A DNA stretch of 40,652 bases, taken from the NCBI GenBank assembly GCA_017623455.1, contig JAGAPA010000087.1, positions 1-40,652 on the forward strand. The letters are read 5' to 3'. Below the pieces are notes generated by a model. The model was not told where the DNA came from and ran no database searches. It saw only the letters and a list, made by a program, of their open reading frames with translations. A program made the position numbers and the translations under genes. Below are positions 33,525 to 40,652 of this stretch, piece by piece. Source of the stretch: Clostridia bacterium. Lineage in GTDB: Bacteria > Bacillota > Clostridia > Christensenellales > Pumilibacteraceae. Every line of letters starts with the position of its first letter. Within the stretch, counting starts at the first letter, position 1.

Positions 33525-34604
33525 TTAGCGCTCATAGCCGTCTTTTACGGTAAACTCACGCAATATTTCTCCGCTCTCGTGCACATATTTTACGGTTGTT
33601 CCGCTCTTTTTGAAAGTTACTGCAGAGCCCACCATTCCGCCGTGAATATTTGCGCCTACGATTACAGGATAGGAGTGGGGGAACTTGTTGCGAGGGTCGG
33701 TACTGCTTACGTAATCAAGCTCGTGCTGATGTCCGCAAATCACAAACTCAATGCCAAGTCTGTCAATCTCCTTACCCCACTTAGCATAGGTTTCGGGCAT
33801 AATATCAAACACTCCGCCCATGCTTCTGCTACTCATAAAGGGAACGTGGCACACGGCAAATTTGAACGGACGGTCTGCAAGCTTAAGCTTTTTGAGGAAT
33901 GTAAGTTCGTCCTTTCTGTACTGCTCAAAGAAGTTGAGCGAACAGTATTCGGGATGATCGTCAAGCTTGTCCTCTCCGCAGTCCAAAACCAATCCGCTAA
34001 GAGGTCCTGCAACAAAGTCAAAGTACGCTCTTCCGTCATACGTAGCCATGTAATCGGTTACTTTTTCTGCTAATGCGCCTCTCGTATCGTGGTTACCTCT
34101 GCCTACCAATGCAGGTAAAGAACCGCCCGTTACGTCACCAATAAGCTTGGATAATTTTCTCAAATTCTCGTGACTGTCGGACTCTGCAAAATCTCCGTTT
34201 ACGACAAACAAATCAAGATCGTCGCCAAAGTAAGACGCTACTTTCTTTGTGCCGTCCCATTCTCCGTGAATGTCGGCTGTGTAAATCATATTTACGTTAT
34301 CTTCCTTTTCGATAGGCTTAAACGCATACGTTACACACTGCTCCTCACCTACTTCGGGGAAATACGATTTTCTCTCAAAAACTCTCTTGTAGCAAACGGT
34401 ATAGCTCTTTTGCTTATCAAGATGCTTTTGGGGAATAAGGAATTTTTGAACGAGATTTACGCTGGGCATAATTCCCGTATTGTTCGCATAATAAGTTTTC
34501 CTTCCCACCTTAATATAGCATACGCCTTGTTCCAAAACGTTGACGATGATCTCGTAATTGTTCTTTACCAATAAAACGTTGGGATTACAATACAAAAAAC
34601 TCAT
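33525..34604 (-). CDS. Calcineurin-like metallophosphoesterase
   Basis: The 359-aa protein has an N-terminal beta-rich region (about residues 1-100), then a complete metallophosphoesterase domain: DIHGE (111-115), NGDF near 137, GRGNHD near 170, VCHVPF and CGHQHELD in the C-terminal half, giving the two-metal site. The N-terminal part resembles the purple-acid-phosphatase-like layout, though shorter. There is no signal peptide, so it is probably cytoplasmic. Substrate is unknown (phosphoesters, cyclic nucleotides). AGGAG precedes ATG; promoter at 34641-34669 and terminator at 33460-33496 make it a single gene. Confidence 0.88.
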   Translation of the reverse strand: MSFLYCNPNVLLVKNNYEIIVNVLEQGVCYIKVGRKTYYANNTGIMPSVNLVQKFLIPQKHLDKQKSYTVCYKRVFERKSYFPEVGEEQCVTYAFKPIEKEDNVNMIYTADIHGEWDGTKKVASYFGDDLDLFVVNGDFAESDSHENLRKLSKLIGDVTGGSLPALVGRGNHDTRGALAEKVTDYMATYDGRAYFDFVAGPLSGLVLDCGEDKLDDHPEYCSLNFFEQYRKDELTFLKKLKLADRPFKFAVCHVPFMSSRSMGGVFDIMPETYAKWGKEIDRLGIEFVICGHQHELDYVSSTDPRNKFPHSYPVIVGANIHGGMVGSAVTFKKSGTTVKYVHESGEILREFTVKDGYER

Positions 34605-34640
34605 AATTTTCTCCTGTTAGAATTTTATTTAGCTTTATAT

Positions 34641-34669
34641 ATTGTACCACGATATTCTGCATTTGTCCA
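34641..34669 (-). promoter_or_regulatory. Promoter of the metallophosphoesterase gene
   Basis: Minus strand TGGACA (34664-34669), 17 nt, TACAAT (34641-34646). Confidence 0.65.
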
Positions 34670-34831
34670 CAAGAAAATCAAAGAAATAACAGATAATTTC
34701 AATTTATTACCCCCTAAATTGCAATTCCAAACACAGCCCTCACAAAAAATGCTCGCCACTTTCCCGCCCTTGCAAGCCACTTAAGCGTGGCAACTTCTAT
34801 CCTTTGTTTTATAAATGTTTATAAAAAAAGC

Positions 34832-34860
34832 TTGATAAAAATTTTTTTATATGCTAAAAT
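34832..34860 (+). promoter_or_regulatory. Promoter giving a probably leaderless transcript
   Basis: TTGATA (34832-34837), 17 nt, TAAAAT (34855-34860). The ATG of the small protein is at 34867, six bases after the -10 box, so transcription should start at or near the start codon. Confidence 0.7.
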
Positions 34861-34866
34861 ACATTT

Positions 34867-35157
34867 ATGAAGATTTGGATAAAGTTACAAAAGGGCGATA
34901 AAACGCCTGCTCATATCGTGGTAGAAATGCCACCAAACGCAACCTACGACGAGTTTCTTCTCGCACTCCGTGAAGGCTGTCACGCCTTAGACGTTTCCAC
35001 TCCATCCGTGCTTGCATCGCATCACGCAAGATTTATGCGCTTTGGTACGGTACGCTTTTACCCTGACGACTTTGTTGAAAGCGTCGCCTTTGACAAAATG
35101 GAGATAGAACAATTCCGCTCCAAAAAGCCCCACGTCCCCTCAATCTACGACGTGTAA
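34867..35157 (+). CDS. Small conserved-looking protein of unknown function
   Basis: A 96-aa acidic/basic protein: MKIWIKLQKGDK start, then EMPPNATYDEFLLALREGCHALD and RFGTVRFYPDDFVESVAFDKMEIEQFRSKKP (quoted in part). It has no cysteine pair, membrane segment or known motif. Regular alternation suggests a small alpha/beta fold. There is no Shine-Dalgarno; the -10 box lies six bases before ATG, so it looks leaderless. A clean terminator follows, supporting a real single gene. One of few plus-strand genes in this half. No family was recognised. Confidence 0.75.
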   Translation: MKIWIKLQKGDKTPAHIVVEMPPNATYDEFLLALREGCHALDVSTPSVLASHHARFMRFGTVRFYPDDFVESVAFDKMEIEQFRSKKPHVPSIYDV

Positions 35158-35179
35158 GAAATAGTTACAAAAAAAACGC

Positions 35180-35217
35180 AAATCATCCCTCAAACAAATC
35201 CAATGAGCGGATGATTT
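35180..35217 (+). terminator. Terminator of the small leaderless gene
   Basis: AAATCATCC (35180-35188) pairs with GGATGATTT (35209-35217), with an inner CTCA/TGAG pairing and six T after the stem. Confidence 0.85.
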
Positions 35218-35269
35218 TTTATTTGAAAACACCGCGAATAAAACACCATTAAAGCACATAAAAAAACAC

Positions 35270-35317
35270 AAAATGCACGAAAATCTCATATACGTATACA
35301 AGTTTTCCGTGCATTTT
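35270..35317 (-). terminator. Terminator closing the AAA+/radical-SAM cassette
   Basis: AAAATGCACG (35270-35279) pairs with CGTGCATTTT (35308-35317), extended by AAAA/TTTT with one bulge. T-run on the minus strand follows the stem. It is about 60 bp after the radical-SAM gene stop. Confidence 0.8.
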
Positions 35318-35376
35318 TTGCTTTGTTAAGTAGCAATGGATTAGATTAAACAGTATTATTCTTTAACTTTATACCA

Positions 35377-35964
35377 CTAATGCTCCTCGTTCGTTTTTAT
35401 AATTTCTTTTAGCAATTGCTCAAATTCATCAGTTCTAAAACCACGTGATTGCATTACACCATCCTCGCTCAGGCGTAATATCGCAACGGTTTTCCCGTCT
35501 TTAATTTTATAGTTTGAGTATTTTCCTTTATGTACATACACTCTTTGATTTGTTGACCCTCTAAACTGAAGATAAATATTACGTTTGTCTTCTATATATC
35601 TCCCCGACACCACTATATCAGACAGATTCCATATCTTTCTTTGAATACTGTTTAATTCTTTATAAAGATATCCCGTAAAAAGAACTACAGTCTTTCCATT
35701 AGCCTTTAACGTTTTAACAAACCCATATAAACCTTCGGCTTGATCCAACGGTTCTCCGCCATGCAAGGTAACACCATCAGTGTCCATACAAAGCTTAACA
35801 AGTTCTGCAGTTGATATGTTTTTTCCAACACCAAACTCCCATAGGTGTTGATTAACACACCCTTTACATCTCAACGAACAACCTTGTGTAAACAAGAGCA
35901 ACCGCTTACCGGGACCGAACAAATGCTCATTTTCTTCATACGAATACGTTCTATAGTTAATCAT
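35377..35964 (-). CDS. NrdG-like radical-SAM / 4Fe-4S single-cluster activating protein
   Basis: The 195-aa protein starts with the activase layout GPGKRLLLFTQGCSLRCKGC: the radical-SAM CX3CX2C cluster ligands are C29, C33 and C36, and the SAM-contacting GGEP is at 69-72. Length and fold fit glycyl-radical activases such as NrdG. No glycyl-radical enzyme or class III ribonucleotide reductase (nrdD) is next to it, and the neighbours are a DUF2997 protein and AAA+ cassette genes, so its target may be one of those proteins. Its ATG overlaps the DUF2997 stop by 8 bp. Last gene before the cassette terminator. Confidence 0.88.
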   Translation of the reverse strand: MINYRTYSYEENEHLFGPGKRLLLFTQGCSLRCKGCVNQHLWEFGVGKNISTAELVKLCMDTDGVTLHGGEPLDQAEGLYGFVKTLKANGKTVVLFTGYLYKELNSIQRKIWNLSDIVVSGRYIEDKRNIYLQFRGSTNQRVYVHKGKYSNYKIKDGKTVAILRLSEDGVMQSRGFRTDEFEQLLKEIIKTNEEH

Positions 35965-36160
35965 TCTTAACCTTCACTTTCGTATCGTTAGAAATCTTTT
36001 CCTGAAAATATTCATTTTTTTTCTTGCGAGTAACATTGCGTGCAATATCTTTCATTAACCTATCCAGCTCTGTAACACACTCTGTACCAACAAACCCATC
36101 TGTAGTTGCATGTATTTGTCCATCCTCAAAGACATCTATTGTTATTTTCTTTTCTTCCAT
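35957..36160 (-). CDS. DUF2997 small protein
   Basis: A 67-aa protein of the DUF2997 type: beta strand KKITIDVFEDGQIHATTDGF, then GTECVTELDRLMKDI with the conserved cysteine (C29) after a glycine, then a basic lysine-rich tail. From what I recall, DUF2997 genes occur beside ycf46-like ATPases and DUF1257/Ycf35-like genes. Its start overlaps the upstream stop by one base (TAATG) and its stop overlaps the radical-SAM start, so it is translationally coupled on both sides. It could be a small carrier or substrate with a modified cysteine, by inference only. Confidence 0.8.
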   Translation of the reverse strand: MEEKKITIDVFEDGQIHATTDGFVGTECVTELDRLMKDIARNVTRKKKNEYFQEKISNDTKVKVKND

Positions 36161-36918
36161 TAATCATTCCTCACCAATACCAACTGAATCTGCTTATCAA
36201 CTTGCTTTTTCTGAACAGTATAACCCATTTTTTTAGCTCTATCTGCGAGCAGTTCAATAGTTCCATTTTGAACATGTTTCTTTATTTGACAAGTTTCTCT
36301 CCTGATATCAGATAAAAACTTTTGCAATTTTTCTTCAACCCTGTATCTATCGGATTCCACTCCTTGCGACTCATTATCAACAAATGTTTCTTTACCATCG
36401 ATAGACACAAAGCCCTCTCTCTTTATCTCCCTAATAAAGGACACCAGCTCTAAATCCGACAGATATCTATTGCTTAAATCACTAAATAGCTGCTTGTTAT
36501 CTATATTTACAGCTTGTTGCAATATACTAAGATTTTTAGTGTAATCATAACTAACACCGCTTATTTTTAACAATCCCGTAACAATATCACCTATAATATA
36601 CGTATTTCCCCTCATTCCCTCAATCTTGATAGGTTTTATCTTCATTCCAAACCCATTCACTATATCTATCAAGTTAGGCGAAATCCTATATCTGTCATTA
36701 ACAATCAAACAATCACCAACATTATAGACATTCATATTCTTCAGGATTACGTTTAATTTATCCAATTTCATATCTAAACATAACGTAAGAGCCTCCTCTA
36801 TTGTTTTAACATCGTTTTTTGAGATGGTATTTATGGACACTTTAATATTTTGCACTGTAATTATAGGCTCATAAACATAGTCATCCCAACCATAATCGTC
36901 ATCATCTTCACAGCTCAT
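36160..36918 (-). CDS. Protein with Ycf35/DUF1257-like C-terminus
   Basis: The 252-aa protein has an acidic N-terminus (EDDDDYGWDD), then a region of strand-forming residues (about 20-120) with DCLIVNDRYRISPNL, and a middle helical part. The C-terminal 45 residues, HVQNGTIELLADRAKKMGY followed by TVQKKQVDKQIQLVLVR, match the end of DUF1257/Ycf35 proteins in layout (helix, Gly-Tyr turn, two strands). The rest is not recognisable, so the link to DUF1257 is partial. AAGGAGGT precedes the ATG. It is separated from the 617-aa gene by three bases. Confidence 0.65.
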   Translation of the reverse strand: MSCEDDDDYGWDDYVYEPIITVQNIKVSINTISKNDVKTIEEALTLCLDMKLDKLNVILKNMNVYNVGDCLIVNDRYRISPNLIDIVNGFGMKIKPIKIEGMRGNTYIIGDIVTGLLKISGVSYDYTKNLSILQQAVNIDNKQLFSDLSNRYLSDLELVSFIREIKREGFVSIDGKETFVDNESQGVESDRYRVEEKLQKFLSDIRRETCQIKKHVQNGTIELLADRAKKMGYTVQKKQVDKQIQLVLVRND

Positions 36919-36921
36919 ACT

Positions 36922-38775
36922 TTACCTCCTTGCTAAACACCTTATTTTAAATTTTTCTTGTATATGCTTTGTTTCGTCGTATTCTTTTAAATCTTCAATA
37001 ACAATATATTGCTGTCCTTCTTTTTCAAAGACTTTATAATCTTCAGGAATTTCCACCTTTAATAACCTTTCGACTATTAAAACTGTTTTGTTTAAAAACT
37101 CTTTAATCTTATAAAGATACTTAACAACAAACTCATTCAGCATCATTATTTTTGTCTGCTCTGTCTTTTCTATTACCTGACCAATTGAATCTTCGCTTAC
37201 AGAATTCTTATACTGTCCTGCAAGTATATCATTGCATTTTTGCAAAAATGCTTGCAATTCTTTATTGCCATGGTTAGACGCATTTCCTTCAAACCGTTTT
37301 TTTAGACCAAGCAAATCGCTGATTTTCTTTTCCAAAGTCTTTACACGACTTGTATTTTTGAGAACGTCTATCCCTTGTTCAATCAAGGCTTTCTTTTCAA
37401 CTACTTGACGTTGATATCCTGCAATTTCATCGTCAAATTTATCGAACTTCGTATCAGAATTTTCAGTATTGATTTCAGAAAACATTTGCTCACAATACGA
37501 TAAAAGCCTTAATTGTGTATCTTGCAATAAGTTAAGAAATTGCGAGTTCTTAGAATAGTATCTCTTATAGGTGTATTCATCTACTGCTTTAACAAGCCAT
37601 TTATACCAATCGTTTATTTCCGCAAAAACAAAACTCAAACCATCTTGTTCAGAAAACTCTCTGATTTCGTCAATAGCATTTACAAAATTAATCTTATACA
37701 CCTTTTTTATCTCTTTAGCTAACGATAAAATTGGCTCATAAATACAAGACAGTTTATATGTATCATCCTTTATTGGCGGAATAAGTGTAAATTGATATTC
37801 CACACGTTTTGCTACCGCCGAATACTCATTATGCTTATTACAGATTGTCGCATCAAAAACATTGTTCACAAAGTCATCCATTGTAGGAATAACTTGACTT
37901 ATTTTGATTTGGTGAGAATCACCAATATTTAATTTTTGAATTTTACCGTTAATGCAAACATAGTAATTCCCAACAAGGTCTGCAGAAAGCACCTTATCAT
38001 TCAAGTAGCAACTCTTAAACAGTTTTCCAAAACAAGAAAAGGTGTCTTTTATGGGGTAAGTTGCATATATGTCATTTTTGAGAACCCTAAGAGAAAACAG
38101 TGCGTTATATCCATTATTCAAAAACACCCCACTGCCCACATAATCACTCACAAGCAGTGTTACGCCCATTTCTTTTGTCCAATCAAGGATTTGTTTTGAA
38201 AAGGCTTTTTCGGACACTACGTAGTATATTTGTTCGCAACATTGTTTTTTAGCCTCGGATATAAGCTTTGTATAATCACTGTCACCGTTTTTATCCATAA
38301 AGAAAACAGATTTATTGCTCTTAAAAAACTCATAGCTTGCAGATACCTGCTTATTATTAAAATAAACGTTATCTATAGTATCATCTACCTGAATAATGTC
38401 CGTATCAAGAACAACCTTGATATTATTACGCCCAACCACTCCTATATAGCTAAAATTAACAGTTTCGTCAACTTCAACTTTATTAAAGTGCAGGTCAGAG
38501 TACGATTTCAGCAAGCCTTCGTTTTTTACAATTATATTGAGTGTTATATATTTGTTTACCCACTTAAGCTCCGCAACAATTACACTTGGTATACAAACTT
38601 CTGAAAGAATAATATTTACAGTATTGGAAAACGTTATGGATGAAACCAAATCTACAAAATCCAACTGTTGAAATGAATAATTAACAGCATTGACAGAATT
38701 AAACGGCGTAAAAAGTGTCCAATAATTTTCAAAAATATTATTCTTTGTTATATTAATTATTTTATTTTCTATCAT
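36922..38775 (-). CDS. 617-aa protein of unknown function in the AAA+ cassette
   Basis: No family was recognised. Residues 1-140 are strand-rich with many Val, Ile and Asn (short repeats of VNIILSE and TLNIIVKN type). Residues 155-245 look Rossmann-like: SVFFMDKNGDSDYTKLISEA, then QIYYVVSEKAFSKQILDW and MGVTLLVSDYVGSG. A middle region of about 250-420 follows, then a coiled coil (about 455-545) with repeated Lys/Glu/Leu heptads and a C-terminal helical bundle with EYDETKHIQEKF. There is no Walker motif, no signal peptide and no membrane segment. Stop-to-start distances to neighbours are 3 bp on both sides, so it is an integral operon member. It is strongly AT-rich compared with the rest of the window. 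Confidence 0.85.
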   Translation of the reverse strand: MIENKIINITKNNIFENYWTLFTPFNSVNAVNYSFQQLDFVDLVSSITFSNTVNIILSEVCIPSVIVAELKWVNKYITLNIIVKNEGLLKSYSDLHFNKVEVDETVNFSYIGVVGRNNIKVVLDTDIIQVDDTIDNVYFNNKQVSASYEFFKSNKSVFFMDKNGDSDYTKLISEAKKQCCEQIYYVVSEKAFSKQILDWTKEMGVTLLVSDYVGSGVFLNNGYNALFSLRVLKNDIYATYPIKDTFSCFGKLFKSCYLNDKVLSADLVGNYYVCINGKIQKLNIGDSHQIKISQVIPTMDDFVNNVFDATICNKHNEYSAVAKRVEYQFTLIPPIKDDTYKLSCIYEPILSLAKEIKKVYKINFVNAIDEIREFSEQDGLSFVFAEINDWYKWLVKAVDEYTYKRYYSKNSQFLNLLQDTQLRLLSYCEQMFSEINTENSDTKFDKFDDEIAGYQRQVVEKKALIEQGIDVLKNTSRVKTLEKKISDLLGLKKRFEGNASNHGNKELQAFLQKCNDILAGQYKNSVSEDSIGQVIEKTEQTKIMMLNEFVVKYLYKIKEFLNKTVLIVERLLKVEIPEDYKVFEKEGQQYIVIEDLKEYDETKHIQEKFKIRCLARR

Positions 38776-38778
38776 AGT

Positions 38779-40374
38779 TTACTTCTTCTTGCTTATAAAG
38801 GGATTTGAATATTCCTGTTGAAGTCTGGGTACTTCTTCCCCAAGCTCCTTAACTTCTTCGGGCTTTTCACTACTTGCCATTCTTGCACGCTGTTCTGACC
38901 ATTTACGAAGATTAGCGATTGTTTCTGCCATAGTTCTTGAAAGCGGACTCGTTGCATCAATACAGTCAAGAAGATTCTTCATTTCCAAATCCTTTTGACC
39001 GTTTGCATACGCATTAAACAAGGCTTCGTTAACAACCTCTTCTATTTCCGCTCCGGAGAAGCCTTCACTTGCTCTTACAAGCTTTTGCATATCAAGACCG
39101 AGAGTTTTTGCATCTCGACCTTTGTTGTTAAGGTGAATATTGAAGATATTTTCTCTTTCCTTTGCGGAAGGCAAGTCTACAAAGAAAATTTCGTCAAATC
39201 TACCTTTACGGAGAAGCTCGGGCGGAAGCGAACTAATATCATTTGCTGTTGCTACAACAAATACAGGTTCTTTCTTTTCTTGCATCCAGGTAAGGAACGT
39301 TCCAAACACACGTGCACTCGTACCACCGTCAGTTCTACCACTGCTTTGCGATCCGCTCAAACCCTTTTCAATCTCATCAATCCAAAGAACACAAGGGGAA
39401 ATTGTTTTTGCAACGTCAAGTGCATAACGAATATTTCTTTCAGACTCACCTACAATGCCGCCGAACACCTTGCCCAAGTCAAAACGTAAAAGCGGGAATT
39501 TCCACTCATTTGCAATGGCTTTTGCTGTAAGAGATTTACCACAACCCGGAACACCGAGAAGCAACACTCCACGAGGAGTATTCAAACCGAAATCCTTTGC
39601 AGAATCGCTATAAGCATTTCCACGTTTATGTATCCACTCTTTAAGATTCTCAAGACCGCCAACGTTCGTTAAATACTCCTTTGGATGGAAGTATTCCAAT
39701 AGTCCGCTCTTCTTGATTATTTGCTCCTTTTCGCTGATAATAAGAGGAATTTCCTCTTCAGTAAGCTTTCGGTTCTGAATGATAGCTTTTGCAAAAGCAA
39801 GGCGTGCTTCCATTACGGTAAGACCAAGAGCCGACTCTAAAAGCTTTGAAGTAATTTCGCTTTCAACACAATACTCGTCATATTGCTTAACTACGCTGTC
39901 TGCTATAATTTCAATCGTGTCACGGTCAGGCAAATCAACCTCAATAACGGGAAGCTCTTTTGAAAGCTCTTCCGGAACAAACTTGCTCGGAGAACTCAAA
40001 ATAATAGCCTTTTTGTAGCTTCCCTCATAATTCTGTGGACGCATCATTTCACGCAAATACCTTATATTGGTAGGATGATTAGTTTCGCTGTAAGGATGAA
40101 AATCTTCCAAAACGAGAAGCATATCATTTTCTGCTTTTATATAGTAGTCTAATACTTGGGGAAGAGTAATACAATCGGGATTAATCGACTTAAACCCATT
40201 GCCAGCCCAAACCTTTAGTCCCGAAACACTACTCCACGAATACCAATCAACACCCAAATCTTCGGCAACGCAGTTGGCAAAACCGTGTACACGTTCCCAC
40301 TCAAACGAAGCAACTTCAACGACTTTTGCTCCTGCTTTAATTAAAACTTCTAATTCTTCTTCGTAATATCTCAT
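38779..40374 (-). CDS. Ycf46-like AAA+ ATPase
   Basis: The 531-aa protein has an N-terminal domain (about 1-215) with a degenerate P-loop fold and a LLVLEDFHPY strand (86-95), then a complete classical AAA+ module: Walker A GVPGCGKS (274-281), GGIVGESE pore-loop region (305-312), Walker B VLWIDEIE (329-336), arginine finger RKGRFDE (389-395) and sensor 2 GFSGAEI (438-444). This matches cyanobacterial/chloroplast Ycf46-type ATPases in layout and motifs. It probably remodels a protein partner encoded alongside. RBS AAGGAGAATAATT precedes ATG. It starts 14 bp after the preceding partial gene and ends 3 bp before the 617-aa gene. Confidence 0.88.
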   Translation of the reverse strand: MRYYEEELEVLIKAGAKVVEVASFEWERVHGFANCVAEDLGVDWYSWSSVSGLKVWAGNGFKSINPDCITLPQVLDYYIKAENDMLLVLEDFHPYSETNHPTNIRYLREMMRPQNYEGSYKKAIILSSPSKFVPEELSKELPVIEVDLPDRDTIEIIADSVVKQYDEYCVESEITSKLLESALGLTVMEARLAFAKAIIQNRKLTEEEIPLIISEKEQIIKKSGLLEYFHPKEYLTNVGGLENLKEWIHKRGNAYSDSAKDFGLNTPRGVLLLGVPGCGKSLTAKAIANEWKFPLLRFDLGKVFGGIVGESERNIRYALDVAKTISPCVLWIDEIEKGLSGSQSSGRTDGGTSARVFGTFLTWMQEKKEPVFVVATANDISSLPPELLRKGRFDEIFFVDLPSAKERENIFNIHLNNKGRDAKTLGLDMQKLVRASEGFSGAEIEEVVNEALFNAYANGQKDLEMKNLLDCIDATSPLSRTMAETIANLRKWSEQRARMASSEKPEEVKELGEEVPRLQQEYSNPFISKKK

Positions 40375-40388
40375 AATTATTCTCCTTA

Positions 40389-40652
40389 TTAAAATTCCCT
40401 AACAGCACATTTAACTTTATCGGTTGACTCAATTATTTCTCCATTTCGATTTTCAGCTTCTACCTTGACATAATAATCATAGCCGCTATGCTTTGGCGAA
40501 GAATATCCACCCCCAACAACGTGTACAGTCGATGCCGCCGCTGCCGAAATAGTTCGTCTTGTAACTCCATCTACTGCCGCTAAACCCGTAAAAGTGCAAT
40601 ACAATTCCGTTCTCTCGTTTATACGTTTTGAAATTGCTTGTTCATTGATATA
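40389..40652 (-). CDS. Unidentified gene, 5' end beyond the window
   Basis: The frame stays open from the window edge to the stop at 40389: 87 visible residues, ending NGEIIESTDKVKCAVREF. A TTG at 40602-40604 could be read as a start, but no ribosome site precedes it and the frame continues upstream without a stop, so the gene is longer than the window. The visible part is strand-rich with GGGYSS and SGYDYYVKVEAENRNGE. It precedes the AAA+ gene by 14 bp on the same strand, so it is the first seen gene of the cassette. No family was recognised. Confidence 0.7.
   Translation of the reverse strand, partial: YINEQAISKRINERTELYCTFTGLAAVDGVTRRTISAAAASTVHVVGGGYSSPKHSGYDYYVKVEAENRNGEIIESTDKVKCAVREF

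Noticed and set aside
40389-40604. Complete 71-aa gene starting at a TTG at 40602-40604
   Set aside because: The same frame stays open to the window edge and no ribosome site precedes the TTG, so it is the 3' part of a longer gene.

Overview
The window looks like a chromosomal segment of an anaerobic, endospore-forming Clostridia-type Firmicute, probably uncultured. The evidence is SpoIIE, a SpoVB-like flippase, a RicT/YaaT homologue, a tiny 2[4Fe-4S] ferredoxin, a rubrerythrin-like protein, a NrdG-like radical-SAM activase, AGGAG ribosome sites and many near-consensus sigma-A promoters. No rRNA, CRISPR array, transposase or prophage gene was seen. The genus cannot be named from this sequence.

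Almost all genes are on the minus strand. From left to right: a repeat block and a sedoheptulokinase-like FGGY kinase (0.4-1.7 kb); a degenerate triple repeat next to tRNA-Thr(GGT) with a tRNA half-remnant (1.8-2.3 kb); a SLOG protein divergent from an XRE regulator with a 16-bp palindrome between them (2.4-3.4 kb); a CNNM/CBS transporter-like protein with a structured leader (3.5-4.9 kb); acpP plus an AlkD-like protein, ribokinase, a Na/Pi cotransporter and a rubrerythrin-like protein (5-9.3 kb); a ROK glucokinase whose 3' end lies in a repeat (9.6-10.6 kb); a charged coiled-coil protein; spoIIE; a membrane protein and serS; and a flippase (10.8-17.4 kb).

The plus strand holds a GH42 beta-galactosidase followed by a small membrane protein (17.5-20.2 kb). 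Next come a DEDDh exonuclease-domain protein, a ferredoxin, and the operon membrane protein-tmk-holB-ricT (20.3-26.8 kb). A 620-bp repeat region follows, then the operon acn-lrp-aminotransferase-greA-lysS (33.3 to 27.4 kb, minus strand), a metallophosphoesterase, and an apparently leaderless small plus-strand gene.

The right end (35.4 kb to the window edge) is an AT-richer, tightly packed minus-strand cassette: an unidentified gene cut by the edge, a Ycf46-like AAA+ ATPase, a 617-aa unknown protein, a protein with a Ycf35/DUF1257-like C-terminus, a DUF2997 protein and a NrdG-like radical-SAM protein. It closes with a terminator. This is the best candidate for an undescribed system.

A second theme is a dispersed intergenic module of about 45 bp. 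It ends in a small hairpin whose arms show compensatory changes. Nine copies occur at four loci, always downstream of minus-strand genes, with neighbouring hairpins 93 bp apart (186 at one locus). Housekeeping translation and replication genes (serS, lysS, greA, tmk, holB), central metabolism (acn, glucokinase, ribokinase, beta-galactosidase) and sporulation genes are otherwise in ordinary arrangements.
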